From: Acidobacteriota bacterium
Lineage (GTDB): Bacteria > Acidobacteriota > Vicinamibacteria > Vicinamibacterales > Fen-181
Length of the DNA stretch: 35,488 nucleotides
Reading direction: 5' to 3'
Assembly (NCBI GenBank): GCA_003170135.1
Contig: PMZR01000047.1
Span: forward strand, 1 to 35,488
The translations under genes and the position numbers were made by a program. Under the pieces are notes generated by a model, which saw nothing but the letters and a program-made list of their open reading frames with translations, was not told where the DNA came from and made no database searches. Below are positions 28,624 to 35,488 of this stretch, piece after piece. Positions within the stretch are counted from its first letter, which is position 1. Every line of letters starts with the position of its first letter.

Positions 28624-30423
28624 ATGGACGAACGAAGAATCCTGCTCGCCGTCTTCCTGATGTTCGTGTTCTTCTACGTGTATTCCACGTTCATCGTGAA
28701 GCCGGTGCCCCGTCCACGCACGCCCCAGGCCGCGTCGAACGCGCAGCCCGCTGCCCCGCCCGCCGCGGTCCAGACGGCGCCCCAGGGCGCGGAGGCCAGT
28801 CCGGCGCCTCGCCCGCCCGCCGCCACCGTGGTGGGAGAACGCGCGGAACGCACCATCACCATCGACACCCGCGTCGTCCGGGCCGTGTTCACCAATCGCG
28901 GCGGCGAGCTGGTGAGCTGGCGCCTGAAGCAGTACTTCGACGACAAGAAGCAACCGCTCGAACTCGTGACGAAGGATGTGCCGGGGGGGGCGCCCCGCCC
29001 CTTCACGCTCCGGACCGAAGATCCCGAGGTCACGGCGCGCCTCGACGAGGCGCTCTTCCAGGCCTCGGACGAGTCGTCTGTCGTCGACGGGACGAAGAGG
29101 CCCGTACACCTGGCCTTCGACTACCAGGACGAAGCCGGGTTGCGGGCGCACAAGGACTTCGTCTTCGAGCCGGGCTCCTACATCGTGCAGTTCGACGCCA
29201 CCGTCTCGCAGGGCGACCGCACGTTCAACCCGACGATGGTCTGGGGACCGGGATTGGGCGATGCCGCGACGTCGGCTGAAACGAGCCGCTACCTGCAGAA
29301 GCCGGAGGCGATCTTCTTCCGCGACGGCAGCGTGCAGCGCGTGCCTGCCACGACGTTGACGCCGGACAAGTGCCAGGGCGCCCGCACCGACACCGGCTGC
29401 GCGTGGGAAAGCGACTTCCGCTTCGCCGGCGTGGACGATCACTATTTCGTCTCGGCGGTCCTCCCGAAGGGGAAGCTCCGGGTCGACTACCAGCCGGTTG
29501 CCGTGCAGGTGCCGGGGCCGTCGAGTCAGGGTTTGTGGGAGACCGTGCTCGCAGCGCTTGGCCTCGGCAGTCCCGCCAGCACCACGCCGAAGATCGCCAC
29601 CACCGAGCTGGTCAGCTACACGGCGAAGGTCTCGCACACGACGCCCGGCATGCGGGTGTTCGCCGGGCCGAAGGACTTCGACGTGCTGGCGGCGGCCGAT
29701 CCGCAGATGGTGCGCGTCATCAACTTCGGCATGTTCTCGATGCTCGCGGTGCCGCTGCTGCGCGCGCTCAAGAGCATCAACGGGTACGTCGGCAACTACG
29801 GCTGGTCCATCATCATCCTGACCATTCTCATCAACGCCGCCATGTTCCCGCTCCGCCACAAGAGCATGGTGTCGATGAAGAAGATGCAGAAGATTCAGCC
29901 GCTGGTGAAGGCCATCCAGGACCGGTACTCGAAGCTGAAAGCCACCGATCCGGCGCGGCAGAAGATGAATGTCGAGGTGATGGGCCTCTACAAGGAACAC
30001 GGCGTGAACCCGGCGAGCGGCTGCCTCCCGATGCTCCTGACGATGCCGGTGCTCTTCGCGTTCTACGCGATGCTGGGACAGGCGATCGAAGTGCGGGGCG
30101 CCCCGTTCGCGCTGTGGCTCCGCGACCTGTCGCGCTACGATCCCTATTACGTGCTGCCCGTCCTGATGGGCCTGACCATGCTGTGGCAGCAGAAGATGAC
30201 GCCCAGCTCGGTCGATCCCGCGCAGCAGAAGATGATGATGTTCATGCCGATCATGTTCACGTTCTTCTTCCTGTGGGCACCGAGCGGCCTGGCGTTGTAC
30301 TTTCTGTTGAGCAACCTCCTGGCGATCGGCCAGCAGTACGTGACGAACAACCTGATTGCGCCCGCGCCCGCGCGGGCGCCGCGCCCCACGGGCGGCCGCC
30401 GCGGGAAGGGCAACACGGAGTGA
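28624..30423 (+). CDS. yidC: Membrane protein insertase YidC (Oxa1 family)
   Basis: Inserts and folds inner-membrane proteins, alone or with SecYEG. At 599 residues it is the Gram-negative type: an N-terminal membrane anchor (residues 6-25, ILLAVFLMFVFFYVYSTFIV), a Pro/Ala-rich linker (about 33-70), a large periplasmic beta domain (about 75-365), and the five-helix insertase core from about 380, with GWSIIILTILINAAMFPL, KMQKIQPLVKAIQDRY, NPASGCLPMLLTMPVLFAFY, and the final FFLWAPSGLALYFLLSNLLAI. This architecture supports a diderm host. It starts three bases after yidD and its TGA overlaps the jag ATG. Confidence 0.98.
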   Translation: MDERRILLAVFLMFVFFYVYSTFIVKPVPRPRTPQAASNAQPAAPPAAVQTAPQGAEASPAPRPPAATVVGERAERTITIDTRVVRAVFTNRGGELVSWRLKQYFDDKKQPLELVTKDVPGGAPRPFTLRTEDPEVTARLDEALFQASDESSVVDGTKRPVHLAFDYQDEAGLRAHKDFVFEPGSYIVQFDATVSQGDRTFNPTMVWGPGLGDAATSAETSRYLQKPEAIFFRDGSVQRVPATTLTPDKCQGARTDTGCAWESDFRFAGVDDHYFVSAVLPKGKLRVDYQPVAVQVPGPSSQGLWETVLAALGLGSPASTTPKIATTELVSYTAKVSHTTPGMRVFAGPKDFDVLAAADPQMVRVINFGMFSMLAVPLLRALKSINGYVGNYGWSIIILTILINAAMFPLRHKSMVSMKKMQKIQPLVKAIQDRYSKLKATDPARQKMNVEVMGLYKEHGVNPASGCLPMLLTMPVLFAFYAMLGQAIEVRGAPFALWLRDLSRYDPYYVLPVLMGLTMLWQQKMTPSSVDPAQQKMMMFMPIMFTFFFLWAPSGLALYFLLSNLLAIGQQYVTNNLIAPAPARAPRPTGGRRGKGNTE

Positions 30424-30887
30424 TGACGCACATGGCGGACAACGTGAACGCGGACATCCTCGACTTCGTGAAGGCGACGACGGCGGCGATGGGACTCTCG
30501 CTCGAGGCGACCATCGAGCAGACCGCCGAGGGTCTGCGCGTGAACCTGGACGGCGAGGACGGCAGCGTGCTCACGCGCCGCAAGGGCGAGGCGCTCCAGG
30601 CGCTGCAGCACCTCGCCACGATGGCCTTCCGGCACCGGCTCGACGACCAGCAGCGCCTGGTGGTCGACTGCCAGGGCTTCCGGCGCGACAAGGACGCGGA
30701 GCTGCGGCAGATGGCGCGGTTCCTTGCGGGACGCGCCAAGAGCACGGGCGTCGAGCAGCAACTCGGGCCGCTCAATCCCTACGAACGGCGCATCGTCCAC
30801 CTGGCGGTCTCCGAGGAGCCCGGCGCCGCCTCGCACAGCGTCGGCGACGCCTTCAGCAAGGTCGTCATCATCTCGGCCCGGAAGTAG
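30423..30887 (+). CDS. khpB: Jag/KhpB-type KH-R3H RNA-binding protein, short form
   Basis: A small RNA-binding protein of the YidC neighbourhood. The 154 residues hold a KH domain (about 25-82) and an R3H domain (about 90-152, with PYERRIVH carrying the R-x3-H core). The N-terminal Jag_N domain present in longer homologues is absent. The KH GxxG loop appears degenerate: where homologues read IGKRGETL this one reads TRRKGEAL, lacking the first Gly. Its ATG overlaps the yidC stop (TGATG), so translation is coupled; MADNVN at 30432 is an alternative start. Family members affect cell division and envelope synthesis in Gram-positives; the role here is inferred only from family and position. Confidence 0.88.
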   Translation: MTHMADNVNADILDFVKATTAAMGLSLEATIEQTAEGLRVNLDGEDGSVLTRRKGEALQALQHLATMAFRHRLDDQQRLVVDCQGFRRDKDAELRQMARFLAGRAKSTGVEQQLGPLNPYERRIVHLAVSEEPGAASHSVGDAFSKVVIISARK

Positions 30888-31018
30888 GCTGGCCCCGGGC
30901 CCTCCGCACCCGGCGGGCCCTCGGCGAGCCAGTCTCGCGGGCGCGGAGCGGCCGCTGTAGTTCTCGCTGACACAGTCCACTGACCGTCAGCCGTCGAGCC
31001 GATGTCCGCGTGCCTGGC

Positions 31019-32410
31019 ATGTTCTCCCCCGCCGACACCATCGTTGCCATCGCGACGCCGCCAGGGCGCGGCGGCATCGGCGTGGTGCGTGTCAGCGGGC
31101 GGGACGCGCAGGCGGTGGCGAGCCGCATCCTCGGGACGGCACAGCGCCTCGCGCCGCGCGTGGCGACCTTCGCGCGCGTCGTCGCAGCAAGCGACGGGGC
31201 CGGCGCCGGCCCGATCGATCAGGTTGTCGCCACGTTCTTCCTGGCGCCTGCTTCCTACACCGGTGAGGACGTCGTGGAGGTGGCGGCCCATGGCAGCCCC
31301 GTCGTCCTCGAGTCCATCCTCCGAGCGGCGATGGCGGCGGGTGCGCGGTTGGCGGAGCCGGGCGAGTTCACCTTTCGCGCGTTCCTGAACGGCCGTATCG
31401 ACCTCGTGCAGGCGGAGGCGGTCGCGGACCTGGTGAACGCCGTGACGCCGCTCCAGGCGCGGGCGGCCTTCGATCAGCTCGAAGGGACGCTCACCGGTGC
31501 GATCGCGCGCATCGACGCGGCGCTGTTCGATCTCATCGCGCGGCTCGAAGCGTCCATCGACTTTCCCGACGAGGGCTACCACTTCGTCGCGCCGGGCGAC
31601 ATCGATGTCGAGCTGCATCGTGTCGCGGTGGACATCGGCGTGCTCGTTGGCGACGCCGGGCGGGGGCGGATCGTGCGCGAAGGCCGGCAGGTGGTCGTCG
31701 CGGGCAAGCCGAACGTCGGGAAGTCGACGCTCTTCAACGCGCTCGTCGGCGCGGAGCGCGCCATCGTCGCGCCGCAAGCCGGGACGACGCGCGACCTGGT
31801 GAGCGAGACGGTGGACATGGCGGGCGTTCGCGTGTGCCTGGTGGACACGGCGGGCGTGCGCGACCCGAACGACGCGATCGAACGGGAGGGCGTGCGGCGC
31901 GCCGTGGGCGCGGCGTCCATCGCCGACCTGGTGCTGCTCGTGCTGGACCGTTCTCGGCCGCTCGACGACGACGATCGGCGGCTGCTGGCGTCTGGTGCGG
32001 ACCGGCTGATCGTCGTCAACAAGTGCGATCTGCCGGCAGCATGGAACAGCCTCGCGACCGGGCGTCCGGCGGCCGGGTTGGCTTTTGACGATGCGATCGA
32101 CGTGTCGCTTCGGACCGGCTTTGGTGTTGCAGAATTGAAACAGCGTTTGGGCGCACGGTTGCTCGGCGCCGATCCGCTTCGCGACGTTCCCGCGGTCACC
32201 AACGTGCGGCACATCGATCTGCTGGTGAAGGCGGGCGATGCGGTTGGCCGTGCCAGGACGGCACTCGCCGACCGCGGTGGCGACATGCCCGAGGAGTTCC
32301 TGCTGGCCGATCTCCAGGAAGCCCGGGCCGCGCTGGAGGAGGTGACCGGCAAGCGGACCAGCGAGGATCTGCTGCGTCACATCTTCGCGCGATTCTGTGT
32401 GGGGAAGTAG
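31019..32410 (+). CDS. mnmE: tRNA modification GTPase MnmE
   Basis: With MnmG, makes the 5-(carboxymethyl)aminomethyl group on the wobble uridine (U34) of certain tRNAs. At 463 residues it is full length. Seen: the N-terminal folate-binding domain (MFSPADTIVAIATPPGRGGIG, EPGEFTFRAFLNGRIDLVQAEAV), helical domain, inserted G domain with G1 GKPNVGKST (near 229), GTTRD, DTAGVRD and NKCD, and the C-terminal FCVGK holding the catalytic-motif Cys. The start at ATG 31019 matches the family MFSP-DTI; a GTG three codons earlier is rejected. The 131-base gap after jag has no recognised gene. mnmG follows after a 153-base repeat-filled spacer. Confidence 0.97.
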   Translation: MFSPADTIVAIATPPGRGGIGVVRVSGRDAQAVASRILGTAQRLAPRVATFARVVAASDGAGAGPIDQVVATFFLAPASYTGEDVVEVAAHGSPVVLESILRAAMAAGARLAEPGEFTFRAFLNGRIDLVQAEAVADLVNAVTPLQARAAFDQLEGTLTGAIARIDAALFDLIARLEASIDFPDEGYHFVAPGDIDVELHRVAVDIGVLVGDAGRGRIVREGRQVVVAGKPNVGKSTLFNALVGAERAIVAPQAGTTRDLVSETVDMAGVRVCLVDTAGVRDPNDAIEREGVRRAVGAASIADLVLLVLDRSRPLDDDDRRLLASGADRLIVVNKCDLPAAWNSLATGRPAAGLAFDDAIDVSLRTGFGVAELKQRLGARLLGADPLRDVPAVTNVRHIDLLVKAGDAVGRARTALADRGGDMPEEFLLADLQEARAALEEVTGKRTSEDLLRHIFARFCVGK

Positions 32411-32555
32411 TGCGAGGTGCGAGGTGCGGAGTGCAAAGTGCGTGGTGCAACGTGCAAAGTGCGGGGCGCAGGGTGCGTGCTCAGTGCGGAGCGTGGCGCA
32501 TGTGCGCAGCACGGCAAGGCGCACGTGAGCCTTGCACGTCGCACCACGCACTCTG
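32410..32555. repeat. Degenerate heptamer array (GTGCGNN) with inverted arm before mnmG
   Basis: Ten consecutive 7-base units of the form GTGCRNN run from 32410 to 32479, starting at the last base of the mnmE stop codon. Units in opposite orientation (GCACNNN) sit at 32534-32554. The stretch 32434-32459 matches the reverse complement of 32530-32555 at 23 of 26 bases, so the transcript could form a long stem ending 8 bases before the mnmG ATG. This is not a CRISPR array: the period is 7 and there are no spacers. Confidence 0.8.
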
Positions 32556-32563
32556 TTGGTCAC

Positions 32564-34579
32564 ATGCCCAAGCTTGACGCGATTATCGTCGGCGCGGGGC
32601 ATGCGGGCTGCGAGGCGGCTTTTGCGGCCGCTCGTCTCGGTCTGCACGTGGGCCTGTGCACGCTGTCGCTCGACACGGTCGCCCACATGCCGTGCAACCC
32701 GGCGGTCGGCGGGACGGCCAAAGGCCACCTGGTGCGGGAGATCGACGCGCTCGGCGGCCTGATGGGCCTGGCAATCGACGCGACCGGCATCCAGTTCAAG
32801 CTGCTGAACCGGAGCCGGGGCCCTGCGGTATGGTCGCCTCGGGCGCAGGCCGACAAGCGGCGATATCGCGAGTGGATGAGGGCGAGGCTGTCCCGCGAAC
32901 CGAATATCGAGTGGATCGTCGGGCGTGCCGGCCGCGTGCTGGTCGAGGATGGCTCGGTCTGCGGACTGGCCCTGGAAGACGGCACTGTGCTCGCGTGCCG
33001 CGCGGTCGTCGTCACGTCGGGCACGTTCCTCAACGGGCTCGTCCACATCGGCCCCGAGACGCATCCGGCCGGGCGAGCGGGCGAGCCGGCGTCGCAGGAT
33101 CTCGCGGAGTCGCTGAAGGGTTTCGGGCTCGAATGGGGACGACTGAAGACCGGGACGCCGCCGCGGCTTCACAAGGACAGCATCGATTTCAAAGGCGGAG
33201 TGCGTGCGGGGCACTTCGTCGAGGCGCTGGGCGACGACCCGGCCCTCCCCTTTTCGTTCCTGACGGACCGCATCGAGCAATCGCAGATCGTCTGCCATCA
33301 GCTATTCACCAACGAACGCGTTCATGCCATCGTCCGGGCGAACGTCGGGAAATCGCCGCTCTTCAACGGGCAGATCCGGGGAGTCGGCCCGCGCTATTGT
33401 CCGTCGCTCGAGGACAAGGTGCTGAAGTTCCCCGACAAGGAGCGCCACCAGGTTTATCTCGAGCCCGAAGGGTTGGACGTCGACGAGATTTACGTGAACG
33501 GTTTCTCGATGAGTCTTCCGCGCGACGTTCAGATCGAACTGGTTCGGGCGTTGCCGGGGCTCGAAAAAGCAGAGATGCTGCGGCCCGCCTACGCCGTAGA
33601 ATACGATTTCATCCAGCCGACCGAGCTCGAGGCGACGCTGGAGACCAGGCGGGTGGCGGGGTTGTTTCTGGCCGGACAAGTGAACGGCACGTCCGGGTAC
33701 GAGGAAGCGGCGGCGCAGGGGATCGTCGCCGGGATCAATGCCGCGATGCGGGTTCTGGGGCGTCCGCCGCTGGTGCTCGACCGGGCGGAAGCGTACATCG
33801 GCATTCTCATCGACGACCTGGTCACCAAGGGCTGCCTGGAGCCGTACCGGATGTTCACGTCGAGGGCCGAGCACCGGCTGCTCCTCCGGATTGACAACGC
33901 GGACCTTCGACTGACGGCCCGCGGCCGCGCCATCGGCCTGGTGGACGATGAGCGGTGGGAGAAATTCGAGGCGCGGAAGGCGCGGTTCGAGAGGAACCTG
34001 GCGACGCTGGAAGGGACGCTCGTTCGCGTGTCCCAGGGCGACCGTCTTCCGGCATCACGAGCGCTCAGGCAGCCCGAAATCAGGCTTCGGGATCTCGTCG
34101 GGCGCGGTGAAGTTCAGTTGGACATCGACGGCGTGAACGCCGAGCTGGATATCGCGAGCGTCGAAACAACCGTGAAGTACGATGGCTACCTGAAACGGCA
34201 GCAGGCAGAGGTGGAGCGGTCGCGACATAGCGAGCGCCGGTCGATTCCGCGTGGCTTTCCTTTCGACCGTGTGCCCGGCCTTTCGAATGAAGTCGTGCAC
34301 CGGCTGAGCCAGGTTCGGCCGGACACGCTCGGCCGGGCTTCTCGCATTCCGGGCATGACGCCGGCGGCGGTGGCGATCCTGGGAACGTATCTCGAACGTG
34401 GTGCGGCGTTCGACGGCTTGCGGCTGAACTGCCCCGCCGAGCCCGGCCAACGCGCCGGAATCACGGGTTCTGCCGAGACGACATCCGACCCCGGGCCACG
34501 GACCGTGGACACGGCACGTCTCGATGTGCCGGCACGGGAACCAGGTTCGGAGAGACCAGGCGACGGGAGCCGCGCGTGA
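32564..34579 (+). CDS. mnmG: tRNA uridine-5-carboxymethylaminomethyl modification enzyme MnmG
   Basis: The FAD-dependent partner of MnmE in wobble-uridine modification. The 671 residues exceed the usual ~630. Seen: the N-terminal Rossmann FAD motif [46 protein letters not shown], then [38 protein letters not shown] and the [18 protein letters not shown] segment, all diagnostic. The C-terminal helical domain ends near [13 protein letters not shown]; the last 45 residues (Pro/Gly/Arg/Asp rich) are an added, probably disordered tail. The start at ATG 32564 matches the family; the frame is open upstream only through the heptamer repeats. The Shine-Dalgarno is weak and may be buried in the stem formed by those repeats. 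The stop overlaps rsmG (GTGA). Confidence 0.97.
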   Translation: MPKLDAIIVGAGHAGCEAAFAAARLGLHVGLCTLSLDTVAHMPCNPAVGGTAKGHLVREIDALGGLMGLAIDATGIQFKLLNRSRGPAVWSPRAQADKRRYREWMRARLSREPNIEWIVGRAGRVLVEDGSVCGLALEDGTVLACRAVVVTSGTFLNGLVHIGPETHPAGRAGEPASQDLAESLKGFGLEWGRLKTGTPPRLHKDSIDFKGGVRAGHFVEALGDDPALPFSFLTDRIEQSQIVCHQLFTNERVHAIVRANVGKSPLFNGQIRGVGPRYCPSLEDKVLKFPDKERHQVYLEPEGLDVDEIYVNGFSMSLPRDVQIELVRALPGLEKAEMLRPAYAVEYDFIQPTELEATLETRRVAGLFLAGQVNGTSGYEEAAAQGIVAGINAAMRVLGRPPLVLDRAEAYIGILIDDLVTKGCLEPYRMFTSRAEHRLLLRIDNADLRLTARGRAIGLVDDERWEKFEARKARFERNLATLEGTLVRVSQGDRLPASRALRQPEIRLRDLVGRGEVQLDIDGVNAELDIASVETTVKYDGYLKRQQAEVERSRHSERRSIPRGFPFDRVPGLSNEVVHRLSQVRPDTLGRASRIPGMTPAAVAILGTYLERGAAFDGLRLNCPAEPGQRAGITGSAETTSDPGPRTVDTARLDVPAREPGSERPGDGSRA

Positions 34580-35268
34580 CAACCAGAGAGTTCAACGACC
34601 GGCTCCGCCGCAAGGCCCGAAGGGCCGGGCTGTCGATCAGCCCGGAGCTGGCTGAGGGCCTGGAGGCGTACTACCGGCTGCTCGAACTCTGGAACCAGAA
34701 GATCAACCTCACGGCGCTGCAGCTTTCGGACGCGCCAGATGAGGCGATGGACCGGCTGTTGATCGAACCGCTGCTGGCGGCCCGGTTCCTGCCCGGTCCG
34801 GATTGCCGGGTGATCGACGTCGGGTCTGGTGGCGGGTCGCCCGCGATTCCGATGAAGCTCGCGGTGCCCGGCATCCAGATGTGGATGGTGGAAGCCAAGA
34901 CCAGGAAGTGCGCATTCCTGCGGGAAGCGACGCGGCAGCTTGCGCTCTACGACACGATCGTCGAGACGGCGCGGTACGAGGAACTGCTCACTCGTCCGGA
35001 CCTGCACGAGGCAATGGACGTGGTGACGGTCAGGGCGGTCCGCGTCGAAGTCCGCGTGCTCATGGGGTTGCAGGCCTTCGCACGTCCGGGCGGTCAGATG
35101 TTCCTGTTTCGCGGCCGAACCGGCCCGGACGTTCCCGCCACTCTCACCCCGCCACTGGCATGGCAGGCGACGCATCGCCTGTTCGATTCCTTCGACAACC
35201 GCCTGGTCATTATTCGCAAGGTCGCCCTGGGCGGCGGTGTTCCACGTGGAACAGTCGGGCAGTTCTAG
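34576..35268 (+). CDS. rsmG: 16S rRNA (guanine527-N7)-methyltransferase
   Basis: Methylates N7 of G527 in the 530 loop of 16S rRNA. At 230 residues it is normal length. Seen: the N-terminal helical part ([17 protein letters not shown], a family hallmark), then the Rossmann SAM site [20 protein letters not shown] (about 78-97), [14 protein letters not shown] and VVTVRAVR. The start is GTG at 34576, overlapping the mnmG stop by four bases, with GGGAG (34565-34569) six bases upstream. The final codons (GVPRGTV) are written in a perfect parS palindrome. mnmG, rsmG, then parA/parB is a common order, so the partition genes are expected to the right of the window. Confidence 0.96.
   Translation: MTTREFNDRLRRKARRAGLSISPELAEGLEAYYRLLELWNQKINLTALQLSDAPDEAMDRLLIEPLLAARFLPGPDCRVIDVGSGGGSPAIPMKLAVPGIQMWMVEAKTRKCAFLREATRQLALYDTIVETARYEELLTRPDLHEAMDVVTVRAVRVEVRVLMGLQAFARPGGQMFLFRGRTGPDVPATLTPPLAWQATHRLFDSFDNRLVIIRKVALGGGVPRGTVGQF
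35238..35253. promoter_or_regulatory. parS site (ParB-binding centromere)
   Basis: TGTTCCACGTGGAACA is a perfect 16-bp palindrome identical to the parS form known from Pseudomonas and one base per half-site from the Bacillus consensus TGTTTCACGTGAAACA. It lies inside the last codons of rsmG, about 7.7 kb from the DnaA-box cluster, where ParB would load to organise and segregate the origin. Confidence 0.92.
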
Positions 35269-35282
35269 CGCGCGGCGCTGAA

Positions 35283-35352
35283 GTGCGGAGTGCGACGTGC
35301 GTCGTGCGCGGTGCGGCGTGCGAAGTGTGAAGTGCGTCGTGCGCGGTGCGGG
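35283..35352. repeat. Second heptamer array (GTGCGNN) after rsmG
   Basis: Ten consecutive 7-base GTGCGNN units, arranged as two 35-bp super-units: 35297-35317 and 35332-35352 agree at 20 of 21 bases. It belongs to the same family as the array before mnmG. Opposite-orientation units appear at the window end. No ORF in it is credible. Confidence 0.8.
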
Positions 35353-35462
35353 GCAGGCGTGCGAGGTGCTCGTCGGGATGCGCGTCACGGGGTGAAGGCG
35401 CGCGTTTACCGTGCCGGAAGTCGGCAATGACGCGGCCGTGCGAGGGCGCGGTGCACACCCCC

Positions 35463-35488
35463 CGCACCCCGCACCCCGCACTTCGCAC
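35463..35488. repeat. Inverted heptamer copies at the window edge
   Basis: CGCACCC, CGCACCC, CGCACTT and a partial CGCAC are reverse complements of the GTGCGNN unit. They are the likely opposite arm of the array at 35283-35352 and are cut by the window edge. Confidence 0.6.

Noticed and set aside
32410..32480. Regular repeats before mnmG as a CRISPR array
   Set aside because: The unit is 7 bases with no spacers and no cas genes nearby; it is a simple degenerate tandem repeat.

Overview
This window carries the chromosomal replication-origin neighbourhood of a high-GC, diderm bacterium, most likely an Acidobacteriota member (Vicinamibacteria-like). That placement is inferred. It rests on a PadR regulator coupled to an ADOP-type orphan permease, a large Asp-box (BNR/sortilin-like) secreted protein with Gly/Ala/Pro-rich inserts, a long Gram-negative-type YidC, and the gene order. 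No 16S rRNA gene is present to confirm it.

Layout, left to right. (1) 1-5304 is an accessory segment: a partial secreted Asp-box repeat protein on the minus strand, and a divergent padR plus ADOP permease whose frame is broken near 4474. (2) 5305-5830 holds palindrome-rich intergenic DNA and tRNA-Ser(UGA), directly downstream of serS. (3) 5840-11147 holds serS, galU, a DUF885 metallopeptidase-like protein, an FmdB-type zinc ribbon and rsmI. (4) 11379-17797 is a plus-strand block: a TPR protein, a small ORF, glmU, glmS and pcrA/uvrD. GlmS and GlmU supply UDP-GlcNAc for the cell envelope. (5) 17813-25697 is a minus-strand block: dnaN, gyrB, gyrA and two putative lipoproteins. (6) 25698-27800 is the origin region around dnaA. 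(7) 27801-35268 is a plus-strand block: rpmH, rnpA, yidD, yidC, jag/khpB, mnmE, mnmG, rsmG.

The transcription divergence at 27332-27800, three exact DnaA boxes there, a second AT-rich box-bearing gap between dnaA and dnaN, and a perfect parS palindrome inside the 3' end of rsmG together mark oriC and the start of the partition locus. parA/parB probably follow just beyond the right edge. The usual recF between dnaN and gyrB is missing.

The least-explained signals are non-coding. They are degenerate heptamer (GTGCGNN) arrays before mnmG and after rsmG, each with inverted copies; a 28-bp perfect palindrome between glmS and pcrA; paired palindromes between the lipoprotein genes; and a TTAAG-rich repeat found at several gene ends. 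I found no CRISPR array, insertion sequence or new defence system. The window is mostly conserved housekeeping DNA.
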